DNA from: Alisma plantago-aquatica
Lineage: Eukaryota; Streptophyta; Magnoliopsida; Alismatales; Alismataceae
Reading direction: 5' to 3'
DNA length: 64,000 nt
NCBI GenBank assembly: GCA_963693085.1
Contig: OY856410.1
Coordinates: forward strand, 1,335,541,804 to 1,335,605,803
Of the stretch, positions 11,190 through 22,599 are shown one piece after another (the stretch's first letter is position 1; each line of letters begins with the position of its first letter). The translations under genes were made by a program, and so were the position numbers. The notes below the pieces were generated by a model. The model was not told where the DNA came from, made no database searches, and was given only the letters and a program-made list of their open reading frames with translations.

Positions 11190-11690
11190 GACTTCCCCCA
11201 ACTATCTTCTATAGAATTTTCTTGATATGTTAGTTAGATACTTTGACTTGGTTGGCTGTTTGAGGGTAATAAGGTGTAGAAACTTTGTGCTTTATTCTAT
11301 ACTTCCTTAAGAGGGATTCAAATTTTCTTTCTAGAAAGTGGGTGCCACCATCACTCGTGACATCTCTGGGATCCCCATATCTTAGAAATATAACTTTGTA
11401 GAAGAGCTTTATCACTTCTTAAGAATTACAAGTGGGAGTTGCCATGGATTCTACCCACTCATACACATAACCAAGTGTAACTAAAATATATAGATTGTTG
11501 CATGATGAAGGGGAAGGGCCCATATAATATATCCCCCATATATCAAAATATCAACTTCTATCCAATATGACATTGGCATTTCATTATGTTTGGATGTGTT
11601 GTTGGTCCTTTGACATTCATTACAAGACTTTATGAAGGCTTGATAATCTTTAAATAGAGTTGGTTGGTAGAAGCCTGATTGTAGCACTTT
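11190..11690 (-). pseudogene. Element F: integrase fragments (HHCC and core)
   Basis: The minus strand first gives LQSGFYQPTLFKDYQAFIKS with CNECQR (11481-11687), the second half of the integrase zinc-binding module. It then gives GDPRDVTSDGGTHFLERKFE and KVSTPYYPQTANQVKVSN (11230-11415), the core blocks with the second Asp of the DDE triad in TSDGG and the Pro-Gln block before the Glu. Usually the last block reads QVEVSN; here the Glu codon reads Lys, so the catalytic Glu appears lost. The tail to 10606 has stops in all frames. Integrase would insert the cDNA. The module is broken by several stops. Confidence 0.75.
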
Positions 11691-12017
11691 GGAAGTTTTT
11701 CTATTTGATACTAAAAGTCAACCATATGGAAAAGCATGCCATTCTTATAGGATTATTATAACTTCCTCTTCAAGTATACATCTTCTACAGAGGTTTTTCA
11801 ACACACCTCCTAAGCAACAAAAGGTCATTTCAATAGTAGTTTTTTTCAAATATGAGAAGATCTTCTTCTCATTATAGATAATGTTGGGAGGTAGTTGTTG
11901 GCAAGCTAGATAGTTGTAGATATTTGCATACCACGACACTACCAGATCAATATTGTTTGCTAACATAAGAGACTCGTCGGGATAACTATCATTGATAGGT
12001 AAAGAATGGTCTTCTTC

Positions 12018-12480
12018 CTAATGGATTTCGGATAAATAGTCGGCTACAATGTTTTTCGATCCCTTTTCATTGACAATATTTTGATCAAAATATTGCAAAT
12101 GGAGAAGCCATCTTAATAATCTTATATTCATATCTTGCTTTGTCATGAAATACTTGACAGCCCCATGGCTAGTGTACACTGTCACTTTAGAGCATGTCAG
12201 GTAAGACCAAAACTTATTAAAGGCAGACACAATAGCTAGTATGTCCTACTGAGTGGTATTATAATTTTCTTAATATTCATCTAGCATTTTTCTAGTGTAA
12301 TATATGACATGATGCTTATTCTTGTTTTGGCCCAAGATGGATCCATGAGTGTAGTTTCTCGCATCACACATCAACTCAAAGGGAAGGTCACAATCGGTAG
12401 TTACATTATAGGTTTTGTTGTGAGAGTGTTCTTTAGAGTATGAAAGTCTTTCAAATAGTTATCATTGAAATCAAAGGTGG
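12018..12480 (-). pseudogene. Element F: RNase H domain
   Basis: The stretch 12018-12230 reads FNKFWSYLTCSKVTVYTSHG, MNIRLLRWLLHLQYFDQNI and KGSKNIVADYLSEIH, the C-terminal half of gypsy RNase H with the 'VADxLS' block. Upstream, out of frame, the minus strand near 12360 retains CDA and ILGQNKNKHHVIYYTRK, the N-terminal block containing the first catalytic Asp. The domain removes RNA from the RNA-DNA hybrid. It is interrupted by stops and at least one frame change. Confidence 0.75.
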
Positions 12481-12659
12481 CATCCTTTACAAGTAAACTT
12501 GATAAGGGCTTGGAAACTTATGAGATGTCCTTAATCAAGTTCCTATAATATCATGCATGGCCTAAGAAATGTATCACCCATGTAAGTGAATTAGAAGGTG
12601 GGTGTTTGGATATGGCCTCAACTTTACTAAAATCAACTTCTATCACTCTCAAAATGACA

Positions 12660-13402
12660 CTTTTCCTTATTGTGCCACAAAATGACACTTCTCCCATTTA
12701 AACACTAAGTGTTTTTCTTCACATATATTTAGAAGAATTGACAAGTTATTTAGGCATTTATCAAAGGTTTTGCCATAAATTGAAAAATCATCCATAAAAA
12801 CTTCCATGATGTCTTCTAGAAAATTAGCAAAGATAGAAATAATATACCTTTGAAAAGTCATAGGTGCATTACATAAGACAAATGACATTTGCCTAAAAGC
12901 ATATGTACCATAGAAGCAGGTGAATGTTGTCTTTTCTTAATCATTAGGATAAATTGGTTCTTGATAGAATCCTAAATAATTGACAAGATAGAATAATTAA
13001 GAGTGGTGGACTGGATGTTGTAAAACTTGGTCAACAAATGGCAAGGGGGAATGTTCTTGGCAACAGAATTTAGCTTCCTATTGTCGGTACCCATCCTCTA
13101 TCCCATTGCAATCCTAGTTGCAATCTCGTCACCATTTTCCCTTCACCAAAGTCATATCACCCTTTTTTGACATGCATTTGCCATCACTAATAGCATATAT
13201 AAATTTTTCATCGTGCAATTTGATAAACTCCTTCTTGAGAATCTCTCTCAGGTTTTGGTTTAACATCTTTTGTCCTTGAGCATGAGGTTTTTCTTCTTCT
13301 TCTAGGTGAATCATATATATATATATAGTCAGTGGGGTTTAAACCTTCTATGTCATCCATAAAATATTCAATAGATTTTCTTCTTAGTTTCAATTCTGAC
13401 AA
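12660..13402 (-). pseudogene. Element F: reverse transcriptase
   Basis: The piece 12667-12888 shows MSFVLCNAPMTFQRYI, the palm motif EVFMDDFSIYGKTFD with the catalytic DD intact, and LVFKWEKCHFVAQ. Upstream pieces at 13129-13314 carry KEFIKLHDEKFIYAISDGKC, the RT N-terminal block (normally GIIYPISDS). A TA-rich insertion near 13315-13328 disturbs the start. Enough remains to place it with FMDD-type, Athila-like gypsy RTs. It cannot be functional: stops and frame changes separate every block. Confidence 0.8.
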
Positions 13403-13859
13403 CTTTTCTTGTGAGCTTCAGTTTTGAAAGAATGTGTTCTTTCTGGACATCAAATAGGGTATAATTTTATGATAATAGGGTTTCTTCCTTATCTATCTAA
13501 TAAATAATATTTAAACCCTAAGGGATTTTCTTCAACTCAAGCATGAGTTTTGGTTCTTCTTCATCTGTGGGATTTCTTTCTAGAGAGGCCTAGTTCACTA
13601 TTTTGATCTCTGAGTCCTCCTTAGTTGTATAGTCACTTTTGTCTGCATCAAGGTATTCCAGTAATTCCTCGACCTGGAGATCATCAATACCAGAGGTCTA
13701 GTCAATTAGGGACTTCATTAAATGATCCACTGTGACATTTTGTTCTTAGATATTAGTGAAGAATTGATCATAGCTATTAAAAAAATATAGACTCAAATAT
13801 GGATGGACCTCTGATGGATTCGTGGACTTGAAAGTCAATATGGTGAATTCTGACAGTGA

Positions 13860-14160
13860 CAGTTATAATCATCTGCCTCCATGTCTAGTAATTCTCTTCC
13901 TATGGAGAGGAAGGATCTTCCCAATACAATAAGGGAATATGGGTATTTGACAATGTCTATCACGGTGATATCACACAATATAAAGAATCTTCCAACTCTA
14001 AAAGTAACAATTTCAATGATCTTAACTAGTATTATGAAGGTGTGGTCAGCTAACTAGATTCTCATACCAGTTTTGACCATGTCAGTTAGACCAAGTTTTT
14101 GTGCTAGTATTAATGGCATTAAGCTTATGCTTGCTCCCAAATCAGCAAGCCCTTTCCCTT
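13860..14160 (-). pseudogene. Element F: aspartic protease
   Basis: Read on the minus strand, DLGASISLMPLILAQKLGL (active site near 14124-14147) is followed by MVKTGMRIQLAD and, further on, FILCDITVIDI. This is the Athila-like protease pattern also found in G at 59490 (DLGARISIM, MTIQLADNSM, CDFIIMD). The open plus-strand frame across it (14073-14333) is its shadow. Confidence 0.75.
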
Positions 14161-14339
14161 CCTTACAAACACCCACTTTGAATGAGATTGTGAAGGCACC
14201 TGAATGTTTCTATTTGGTGGGCATCTTTTCTAGCATAAAGGTTCTTGACTTCTTCTCAAGCTTGACCATTTCTACCTCATCTCCTCACCGTCTTTTATTT
14301 ATAAGCTCTTTGAAGAATTTAGCAATTCTTTGATAGCAT

Positions 14340-15890
14340 CAAGAAATGAGATATGTGAAATTTCTTTATTTCTTCTATAATTTCTTGTATCTCTTCTTCA
14401 GGTGATCCATGATCAATTTATATATGTGTAAATGGATCGAATATAGAGAAAATATTGTTATATTTGATACCAGAATCTAAAAATAGAAGTCATATCTAAT
14501 ATAATCTGATATCTAACAGATATCATATGATAACATGCAAATCTAATCAAAAACAATAATATCTGAATTCAGATAAATATCTAATCAAAATCAAAATTCA
14601 TGTGTTTAATGTTAAAAAATATATTACAATATGATACTATATACATTAAATATATATGCTAAATTTTTTATATTTTCATATGTTTATATATGAATAATAT
14701 ATTTTTTATGTTGCATGCATATATTTCTTAAATTTGGATTTTTTTTTGTATTGGATATAGAAATATTCAATATCTTATCCAACATTTTCGGATCCAATAT
14801 TTGTTATCCAAAATATGATCTGGATATGATGGATATCATATTTTTTGTGAAATTTCAAACTCAAATCTAGATCGGATGTGCGGCAGATTCTGGATATCCA
14901 TTTACTGGTCTATCAATATATATGGAAAAGGAATCTTGGGAGCATACAGTTCTCTATTTGTAAGAAGTGCTTTAGTAGATCCTAGTTCCTTATCTTTGGC
15001 TAATGTATTTCCTTTCCTTTCCCCTTTGTTATCATATTTTTAGGTGTGGTTGTAGGGTTTTTTCGTGTTCAACCTTGTTCATTTCTGGTTAAGTGTTAGA
15101 AATTGGTATACTTTCTTATAGAACTTCAATAGTTGGGGATTCAAGAATGATCCTTGGTCTAAGAGTGGCCATCATAGCAGTTTAATGACCACTTATATTC
15201 CCTTCTGTGTTAGATGAGATCCTCCCAGACATTCTTTTTATAAGATCAGATAGATTTCTAAGATGTTGAATAATCACTTTGTTGTGTTGTTGCAGATCAA
15301 ACATCTTCCCAGTAACATTTCCCATTTGAGCGTGCATCATGCTTAACTTGTTATTATTGTCTTTGATTCAGTTTGTCATTAATCTCAGCTTGATTCTTCG
15401 TGAAGGCAAACATTTGGGTCATCAAATCAGGTTTAGGTGGGCTAAGGTTATGATTGGGAAGGTTTGTTATATTGTGTTGGTAGTTGGTGGTGTGAGTATA
15501 TCCATATGGTCTACTGCCTCTCCCAAACCCAAGTGGTTAGAAGGTGGATTGTTATTCTAATTTAGTATATGAGAATTATCTACTATTGTCATATTTCTAT
15601 AGGAGAATATGGATGACCAAATCATTTGTGGTTAACATAGGAGACATTTTCTATATCTCCCTTTTGATTGTCCTCTTTTTCATGGGTGTAATAAGAGCTA
15701 TGTACACTCTCTCCACAAGTAACATAGTTCATGACAGCCTCTACATGATTCTTGACCTGGGCATTGTTTCCTTTAGGAAATAGACACCTATAATGATCTT
15801 GTTGATCTTGGTGGTAAGGACTTCTAGATATTATGCATTTAAAGTATTTCCCACAATGGAAGAATTGGCATATGTAACGATCTTGTTGAT
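14340..15890 (-). mobile_element. Element F: gag-protease linker and AT-rich insert, no clear coding
   Basis: About 14440-14930 is very AT-rich (repeated 'atat', 'gatatc' and 'tatctaat' strings) and holds no coding. The remainder to 15890 corresponds to the low-complexity linker between gag and protease in such elements. Only short, frame-shifted open pieces are seen. I can name no domain in it. Confidence 0.4.
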
Positions 15891-15899
15891 CTTGGCGGT

Positions 15900-16790
15900 A
15901 AGGACTTCTAGATCTTTTGAATTAGAAATATCTCCTGTGAAATATCTCCTGTGATAGAGAAATTTCTAACTAGTCCTCTTTCATAGTCACAATCAGCTTG
16001 TAGTGCATCCATATTGGCTATGATCTCCTTAAAGTGCTTTGAGGTGTGCCCCATTAAGTCGCTCCCTACTATTATGTTAATAGATTTCTTTTTGCTTTGA
16101 GTAAGACCATTATAGAAGGTGGTTATTGAGTATCCTGCATCAAACATGTGATGGTGGAATTCCCTCTGGTAGGCTTGATATCTCTTCCAGACATTGCTTA
16201 GATTTTCTACTAGTTTTTGTTTGAAGGCATTCATCTTGTTATGGCATATAATAGTCTTCTCAACTGGGAGGAACTTAGTGAAAAAAGTGATAACCAATCC
16301 CTCCCAGTCTAGTATGCTTCCATGTTTTAAAGTGTGATACCATACAATTATTGTATCCCTCTAAGAGAAGTTTAAATCCTTGTAGTAAATCACCTCCTAA
16401 GGAACCCTATTAATCTTCAAGGTTTCATAAACATTCTTGAAGGTGTCAATGTGATGGTAAGGGTTTTCATCAGTCGAATTCTATATAAAGGTTTATTGTT
16501 GTACCATGACTATGAAGTCTATTTTAATTTAGAATTAGTCACATCGACTCTCAGAAGGACAATGAATTTCCTTTCTCATTACCATGGGTTGTTGGTAAGG
16601 AACGAAGAGATAAAAGCGATAGTGGTGGGTTGTTTTGTCCTCCTATAACTTTTACAAGTGGATGTGATGGGGTGGGTTGTCCCCATTACTATTTCCATTC
16701 ATATTTCCTTACATAGCCATAGCTTCTTCCTTGGTGAAGAAAGAGTTCAATACATTGGGTACCTAAAAAAATTATAATAGTCAAGGTGAG
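15900..16790 (-). pseudogene. Element F: gag capsid (Athila-like)
   Basis: The stretch 15908-16297 is open for 129 codons and shows FFTKFLPVEKTIICHNKMNA, ENLSNVWKRYQAYQREFHHH, TFYNGLTQSKKKSINIIVGS and a C-terminal ISGEI-like end. This is the capsid pattern also seen in G (57900-58154: VFLEKFYHPS, ALERYKELLRKCPHHGIPK, IKIFYSGVDDDIKKFLN). Upstream to 16790 the frame continues with stops and includes blocks resembling FKNVYETLKINRVP. The start is not determinable. Confidence 0.75.
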
Positions 16791-16926
16791 AAAAAGTACA
16801 CGCAATCAAACTTTCAGGAAATAGTGTGATTGGTATAAAGAGTGTGTAATTGTGTCTATTACTAAACTCACAAGAACTGATTAAGTCTGATTAGACCTCA
16901 GGCCCATAATAGTTGTTGATTTCCTT

Positions 16927-16946
16927 ATCCTTGTCAATGATGCCAA
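16927..16946 (-). other. Element F: primer binding site (tRNA-Asp type, decayed)
   Basis: The minus strand reads TTTTGGCATCATTGACAAGG, matching the Athila-type site TGGCGCCGTTGCCGGGG at most purine/pyrimidine positions. The changes are mostly C-to-T or G-to-A. G has a better copy at 57142. Confidence 0.6.
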
Positions 16947-16950
16947 AACT

Positions 16951-17934
16951 TGATCGCATTAAATTTGCATATCCAAAATGGGTATGAATTAGGGGTAATA
17001 AGGCTAAATTTATACTCAATGCCTTAGACTCCCGCAACTAGAATATTGGGTCTTATATAGTAAACAGAGTCAAACATAGGGACAAGGGTGACAATCTATT
17101 TAGGGTTTAAGGATTAGCTTAGCAAAGTTGAGTCAAGGGTAGATTTGTTATTCCTTACCGAACATGATAACCAACAAGACAAGGAGAACAAAGTAAATGA
17201 TAACTAAGTTAACAAACCAAAAATAAGATGTAGGTCTTTTTAATGATTTTTTATATTTGGATAGAACTTGGATTGGGCATCACCAACTAAGTTGACTCAC
17301 CAACATGAAAATGCTCATACCAATTGTATACCCTTAGTCTAGTTTACGACTAATCATCATTAGTGTCTATTCTCTCCTCTATAGATTTTGGGTTAGATCA
17401 AGAGTATCAACATGTCTCTTGAGAGAGATGACAAAAAAACATCCAAACATACAAACAAATGATTGAAGTCTCAAGTGTAGAAACACTTTCATGCATTCAC
17501 ACCACCCCCTAACTCCATATTTGCTCTAATACTACTCTTTTAAGGCATTAGAAATGATACATCATAAGATGGTTTCTAATCATGCAAGTGATTCATTCAT
17601 GAACAAGAGTAAGGAGATAGATATTGCTAAGAGTATATACATGCAATGTAATGTGAATATTTACATTTTGGGAGAGCCTTAGTGACTACTCCCATCCCAA
17701 GATAAATTCTCTAGCCACTCATATTTACAAGTTAAAAAATAATTTCCAAGTAGTGAATGCCATAGTTGAATAAGAATGAGGGATGGAAACAAACAAAGGA
17801 AAGAAGAAAGAGGTAAAAAAGTAGGTCAAGAGTCGTGAGGATACTGAATCATGATGAAGACCTCCCCTATCATGATGATGATGGAGATGATGGAGAATAA
17901 GACATTCTCAATCTCTCTTCTCTCAAAGGTAGAA
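16951..17934 (-). mobile_element. Element F: probable 5' LTR (right boundary not resolved)
   Basis: The LTR end lies against the PBS: the plus strand reads TGATCGCATT from 16951. No coding is present. The sequence runs to about 17930, where another Athila LTR begins. I could not find the outer TG boundary, so the length of about 1 kb is a guess. Confidence 0.4.
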
Positions 17935-19245
17935 GGTTGACACTAATGTGGCTTATATTGCACTAAAAAATCATCTAAGGAAGAATCCCTAGGTTTTAAC
18001 CAAAACCATGTGCAATAATTACAACCCACAAGCAGACGGGTCTTATCACAATGTAGTTGAGGATCAAACCCCAAGGAATAACCTTTTTAAAAACCTTGCT
18101 AGTTTGTATCAAATTAATATAAGACTAATATTTAAAACCAAGATGTTATTGGGTTGAGTTAAAGTAGTTGCAAGAAAAGTAAAGGTTTGAAATAAAATTG
18201 AGTCTAGATTAATGATGAAAAACACTGGGTGGATTCAGGTTTCACCTCCACTACTCAAATTTGTGTGTTCATTCATATCCAAACTTGTAATAAGAGATAA
18301 TTGGAGTTGTTTGGAACCCATCCTTTCGACTTTAGGGATTTGCATGAGTAAATGTTACTATAAGATTGATGTCTCATTACTTACAGATCACATATTCACT
18401 ACTCTGGAGACTTCCCATCCAAAGTTCTCATCAAGGCATCAACCAAATTTTATCGATATTCAAATCTCAAATGTTGAAGTTCTCTCTGTTTAAAATTATA
18501 ATAAATCACATAGAGTGGGTGATCAATCCATAAAAATTGCATTAAATGATTAGTAATAAATTAAATGAGTTTACACAAGATATAATTGGGAAATGAAAAT
18601 GCAAGAAATTGGTAGCACGACTAATGCCTACACTCTAGTGAAAGGAATACTCCCTTAACAAAGCAATATTAATACAATTGATGGATGAGGAAGACACATT
18701 CATGTTTGTGGTTGTAGGCAAGAGGTGGTTAATGTGTGTAAACTACATGTATGAAATGCAAGTGCACATATAACCATAATATAGGCCTATGAGGACTGAG
18801 TTTCAAACTTTAGGGAAACATTATCCAAAGAAGACTACTAACAGTGACTCAGTCATCTAGACCTAGTAAAGAAGTGGTTGATTGATTAATTAACTAATTG
18901 CAAGAATTAAAACTAAATTAATTGACTTGTTATAATAGATGGATGGATTCATTACAATTATAGTTTTACCACAGTTCACATTTCAATTACCATCATTCAT
19001 TAATATTTATTTCTCCAGACCCTGAACCAAGGTACCTGTAGTAAGAATTACCTGCTCCCATAGCATAATTTACTACCTATTCTCATATACATCCCACTCT
19101 CATAGCGCTTTAACTATTATCTAGGTGCTTTAAAGAATCCTCTGGGTTATACCCTTCATAGTCACAAGACCTCTCTTGAGGCACGATATAGACTGTGTAA
19201 TTCTATTACTTATCTAACCCTTAATCCCTCTCTTGAAGCAATTAG
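17935..19245 (-). mobile_element. Second Athila-like LTR (L), homologous to the LTR of G
   Basis: The reverse complement of about 17960-18500 aligns with G at 56570-57100 over several blocks: 'ctgcttgtgggt' with 'attattgcac', 'tttactttccttgcaa' with 'aactcaaccc', 'gatgccttga' with 'gagaact', and 'gtgatctgta' with 'atgagaca'. So this is the R/U5 part of an LTR of the same family as G, in the opposite orientation. The expected PBS beside its end (about 17930) is only vaguely recognisable. The right limit is where K begins. The 93-codon open frame at 18212-18493 is not a gene. Confidence 0.65.
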
Positions 19246-19249
19246 GAGC

Positions 19250-20090
19250 AGAGATCGTGCAGCTGAGGCAGAGTAGCAACAACATGAAGGCCAATAGCTA
19301 ATAAGGTTGGAGGTGTTCATGCTTGTCTTTTGTGTAGATTCCTAGAGTCGTCCCTATACACTCGGGTCTGTGGAATAGTTTTGGGCATGTTTTGGCTTAT
19401 GCCCCTTTTGATGCAAAGATATAGTGGTTGTATATATATGTTTGGTTGCAAAGATCCTTGAGCATTGGGAAGACTTTCGAGAGGCTTAACCATGTTGGGG
19501 CAGTAGAGTATGCGAGGATGATTGATCTGGATGATGTTGATCTGTGGCTTACCAAGCTTGAAAAATATTTTAAGATCCTTAGTATCCCTGATGCTGACAA
19601 GGTAAAGTACATGGTGTACCTTCTGAAAGGAGGTGTTGGACATTGGTGGGCCATAGAAGAGGAGACGAGGCCTGGTGTTGAGGTAGATTGGGAAGAGTTC
19701 CAACGTGAGTTCATCAGTCGGTACTTCCCACATGCATTTCTTGATGATAAGATCAGTCAGTTTGAGCGGATCTGATAAGGATCCATGATGATAAATGAGT
19801 ACAAAGCCAAGTTTATGGAGCTCCTTTGATTCTATCCTCACATGGCTGCTACAGATGATGAGAGGATACAATGTTTTGAGAAGGGGTTGTATGTTGAGTT
19901 GTCTACCCCGATGTCTGCTCTGGAGAATAGGGAGAGATTTTCCACGTTTTTGGAATATATCCAAAGGATAGAGAGACCTGTGATAGAGAAATGAGAGGCG
20001 AGTGCCAGAAAGAGGCCTGCACAGTCCCAAGGACAATCATCAGGAGGCTTTAAGAAGTTGAGGTTTTCTACACCGCCATCATTGTAGAGG
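19250..20090 (+). pseudogene. Element K: gag capsid (chromovirus-like)
   Basis: The open piece 19428-19775 gives GKTFERLNHVGAVEYARM, LDDVDLWLTKLEKYFKIL, KVKYMVYLLKGGVGHWW and EFQREFISRYFPHAFLDDKI, the same blocks as the gag of A. Downstream in the same frame are MINEYKAKFMELL, a helix with RIQCFEKGL, and ENRERFSTFLEYIQRI, with stops between them. Upstream of 19428 the sequence is gag-like but in other frames, and no PBS or LTR is found, so the 5' end is truncated against LTR L. Confidence 0.85.
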
Positions 20091-20210
20091 TTCAATGCAC
20101 AAACACAGTGGTCACCCAGTAAGGGAAGAGGTCATAGCCTTCCACTTGCTGAAGTTCACAACACATCACTAGTATCGGTGACGGGGCCATCTAGGCCATA
20201 GTATGAGACC

Positions 20211-20260
20211 TGGGCTTGCCATAAGTGTGGGCAAGTAGGACATATAAGGTGAGAGTGTCC
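20211..20260 (+). pseudogene. Element K: gag CCHC zinc knuckle
   Basis: The frame reads CHKCGQVGHIR, a stop, then ECP: a CX2CX4HX4C knuckle with a TGA just before the last Cys pair position. It sits between the capsid and the protease in the common frame. Confidence 0.85.
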
Positions 20261-20469
20261 AGTGAGGGATGATGAGGGGACCCAACAACTGAGGCAGAGC
20301 CAGCAGGGCTCACAGAGGCATAACTTTAGCAGTACATGAGGATGAGGATGTGGCCAAGCGTCGTAGGTCAGATCATCTACTCAATGAAATAGAGGACGGG
20401 GACAACAACATGCAATGACTAGATTCTATGCTATGAGTCATCCAGAGGCGGTGGTCAACCTACGAGTAG

Positions 20470-21041
20470 TGATAGGTAAAATGGAGTTATTTCATTCTAA
20501 TTTTTCTTCTTCTTGCTTTATATTTGTTTTGGTTGACCCGGGTGCAATGCACTCTTTTGTTACTCATGAAGTGTTTGAAAGTTATCTTTAGTCTGTTAAT
20601 CGTAGGAAAGATAGTTTGTTGTTAGAAACCCCATTGGTTTGTTTTGTAGTGTTTCAAGAAGTGTGTCCTTCATGTGTCCTTTCCTTCTTAGGGAAAAACA
20701 TTCAAGTGGATCTCATACCACTTGATATGCATGGATTTGATGTAATCCTTGGGATGGATACCTTGGAGAAGTATAAGGTGGTCTTGGATTGTAGTTCCAA
20801 GCAGGCAACGTTTGTAGATAGTGGTGAGGCATGGATCTTCCAAGGAGATAGGAAGATTCTTCCGACATGTCTGGTATCAGCAATGGTGGCAGAGAAGTTG
20901 TTAAGGTACAGTTGTAAGGCATTCCTAGCACATGTATTGAGTACTAAGGTAAGGAGTTCGAGTATTCTAGAGGTACCAGTTGTCAAGGAGTTTGAAGATG
21001 TATTTCTAGATGAATTTCCAGGTGGTCCGTCACCTCGATAG
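20470..21041 (+). pseudogene. Element K: aspartic protease and linker
   Basis: VDPGAMHSFV near 20535 is the active-site block; the usual D-[ST]-G reads D-P-G, which should impair catalysis. Then come LIPLDMHGFDVILGMDTLEKY and, after KILPTCLVS, the linker VVKEFEDVFLDEFPG leading to RT. The stretch 20616-21041 is open for 141 codons and is in frame with the gag at 19428 (offset divisible by three). Neighbouring stops, such as TAG at 20590, are consistent with CAG-to-TAG change. Confidence 0.85.
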
Positions 21042-21057
21042 ATTGATTTTGAGATCA

Positions 21058-21640
21058 AACTAGTTCTAGGCGCACAACTGATAACTCATACACCATACAT
21101 GATGGCTCCAATAGAGATGGAAGAATTGAAGAGACAGTTGCAAGAACTTCTTGACAAAGGTTTTATCAGACCTAGTACGTCACCGTGGGGTGCTCCAGTG
21201 TTGTTCGTAAAGAAGAAGGACGAGTCCATGAGGCTATGTATAGACTACAAATAGTTGAATAAGGTGACGATAAAGAATAAGTATCCCTTGCCAATGATAG
21301 ATGATTTGCTTTACTAGTTGCCTGGAACAACAGTATTCTCAAAGATAGACCCGAGGTTAGGATACCATCAGTTGCTAATCAAGGAGGAGGACATACCTAA
21401 GTTGGATTTTAGGACAAGCTATGGTCATTATGAGTTTGTGGTTATGTCGTTTGGGCTGACCAATGCACCAACATCGTTCATGGACTTAATCAACAGAGCA
21501 TTCTGACCATTTCTTGATCAGTTTGTGGTGATTTTCATAGATGACATCTTAATATATAGTCGTTACATCCAGCTGCATGAGCAACATCTTTGCTAGGCAT
21601 TGACCTTGTTGTGGTAACACCAACTATACACTAAGTTTAT
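21058..21640 (+). pseudogene. Element K: reverse transcriptase
   Basis: Blocks in order: [89 protein letters not shown], and the palm motif VVIFIDDILIYS (near 21530) with its catalytic DD intact. It stays in the same frame as gag and protease. Breaks are single stop codons: TAG for CAG after CIDYK and after LLY, and TGA for CGA after RAF. The enzyme would copy element RNA into cDNA. This is one of the clearest RTs in the window, but it cannot be translated through. Confidence 0.9.
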
Positions 21641-21659
21641 CAAATGGGAGTTTTGGCTG

Positions 21660-22330
21660 AAGGAGGTAGCTTTTATGGGATATGTTATCTCTGTTGAGGG
21701 TGTTCTTGTGGATCCCAATAAGATTGAGTCTGTCATAAAGTTGGAATAGACAAAGACACCAACATAAGTGTGCAACTTTCTAGGTTTGGCAAGCTATTAT
21801 AGAAGGTTCATTAAGGACTTTAGTGCCATAACTCTACCACTGACTAAGCTGACAAGGAAGGAGGAGGTGTTTATTTGGGATGACAGATGTCGACATGCTT
21901 TTCATGAATTAAAGGAAATGTTGACAAGTGCACTAGTGTTGGTATTGCCAGAGCAAGGAAAGGGATATATAGTCTTATGTGATGTGTCTAGAAACAGTCT
22001 GGGTTGTGTGCTAATGCAGGACAAGCAAGTGATTTCTTTTGCTTCTTGACAACTTAAGAAACACAAGGAATACTACCCAACCCATTATCTGTATCTAGAC
22101 ACCGTAGTTTATTCTTTGAAAATCTAGAGGCACTACCTTTGTGGATAGAAGTGTCAGATCTACACAGACCACAAGAACCTGAAATACATTTTCTCACAAT
22201 AGGAGCTGAACATGAGGCAACAGTGTTGGATGGAGCTAATCAAGGATTACGACTGCACGATTGACTATCATTCAGGGAAGGTGAATGCCAAGGCAGATGC
22301 ACTGAGTAGGAAATCCTTTTTTTTGACATA
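21660..22330 (+). pseudogene. Element K: connection and RNase H domain
   Basis: The frame gives VCNFLGLASYYRRFIKDFSA, ALVLVLPEQGKGYIVLCDVS and GCVLMQDKQVISFAS, the N-terminal RNase H block (usual CDAS is CDVS here). It continues with HYLCG, VYTDHKNLKYIF and YHSGKVNAKADALSRK near 22270-22310. It is in the frame of gag-RT up to 22049; then stops follow (TGA for CGA after FAS, TAG for TGG near 22126). Confidence 0.85.
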
Positions 22331-22599
22331 TATAGAGAAAGCACAGTTGAGTTCTTTGGTATGCCATAAGTGAGACATGTTGATCTTCCTATGTTAGATG
22401 AATGTTAAGCTAGAAGTTTCCTTACTAGAAGGATTGCTAGAATAGTTACAATTGAAGCTCACACTGAGATAGTAGATTAGAGAAGATCAACAAGTTGATA
22501 ATGTGATACAATAGATCAAATTAGATTTTAGCAGTGAGAAGCGTAACAGCTTCCATGACTCCGATGATGGGATAGTTTGTTACCATGGTAGAATTGTGG

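Noticed and set aside
18212..18493. 93-codon hypothetical gene
   Set aside because: The sequence is homologous to the R/U5 of the G LTR on the other strand, so it is LTR.
19317..20036. 239-codon open frame on the minus strand
   Set aside because: Exact shadow of the gag of K on the plus strand, which has clear gag blocks.
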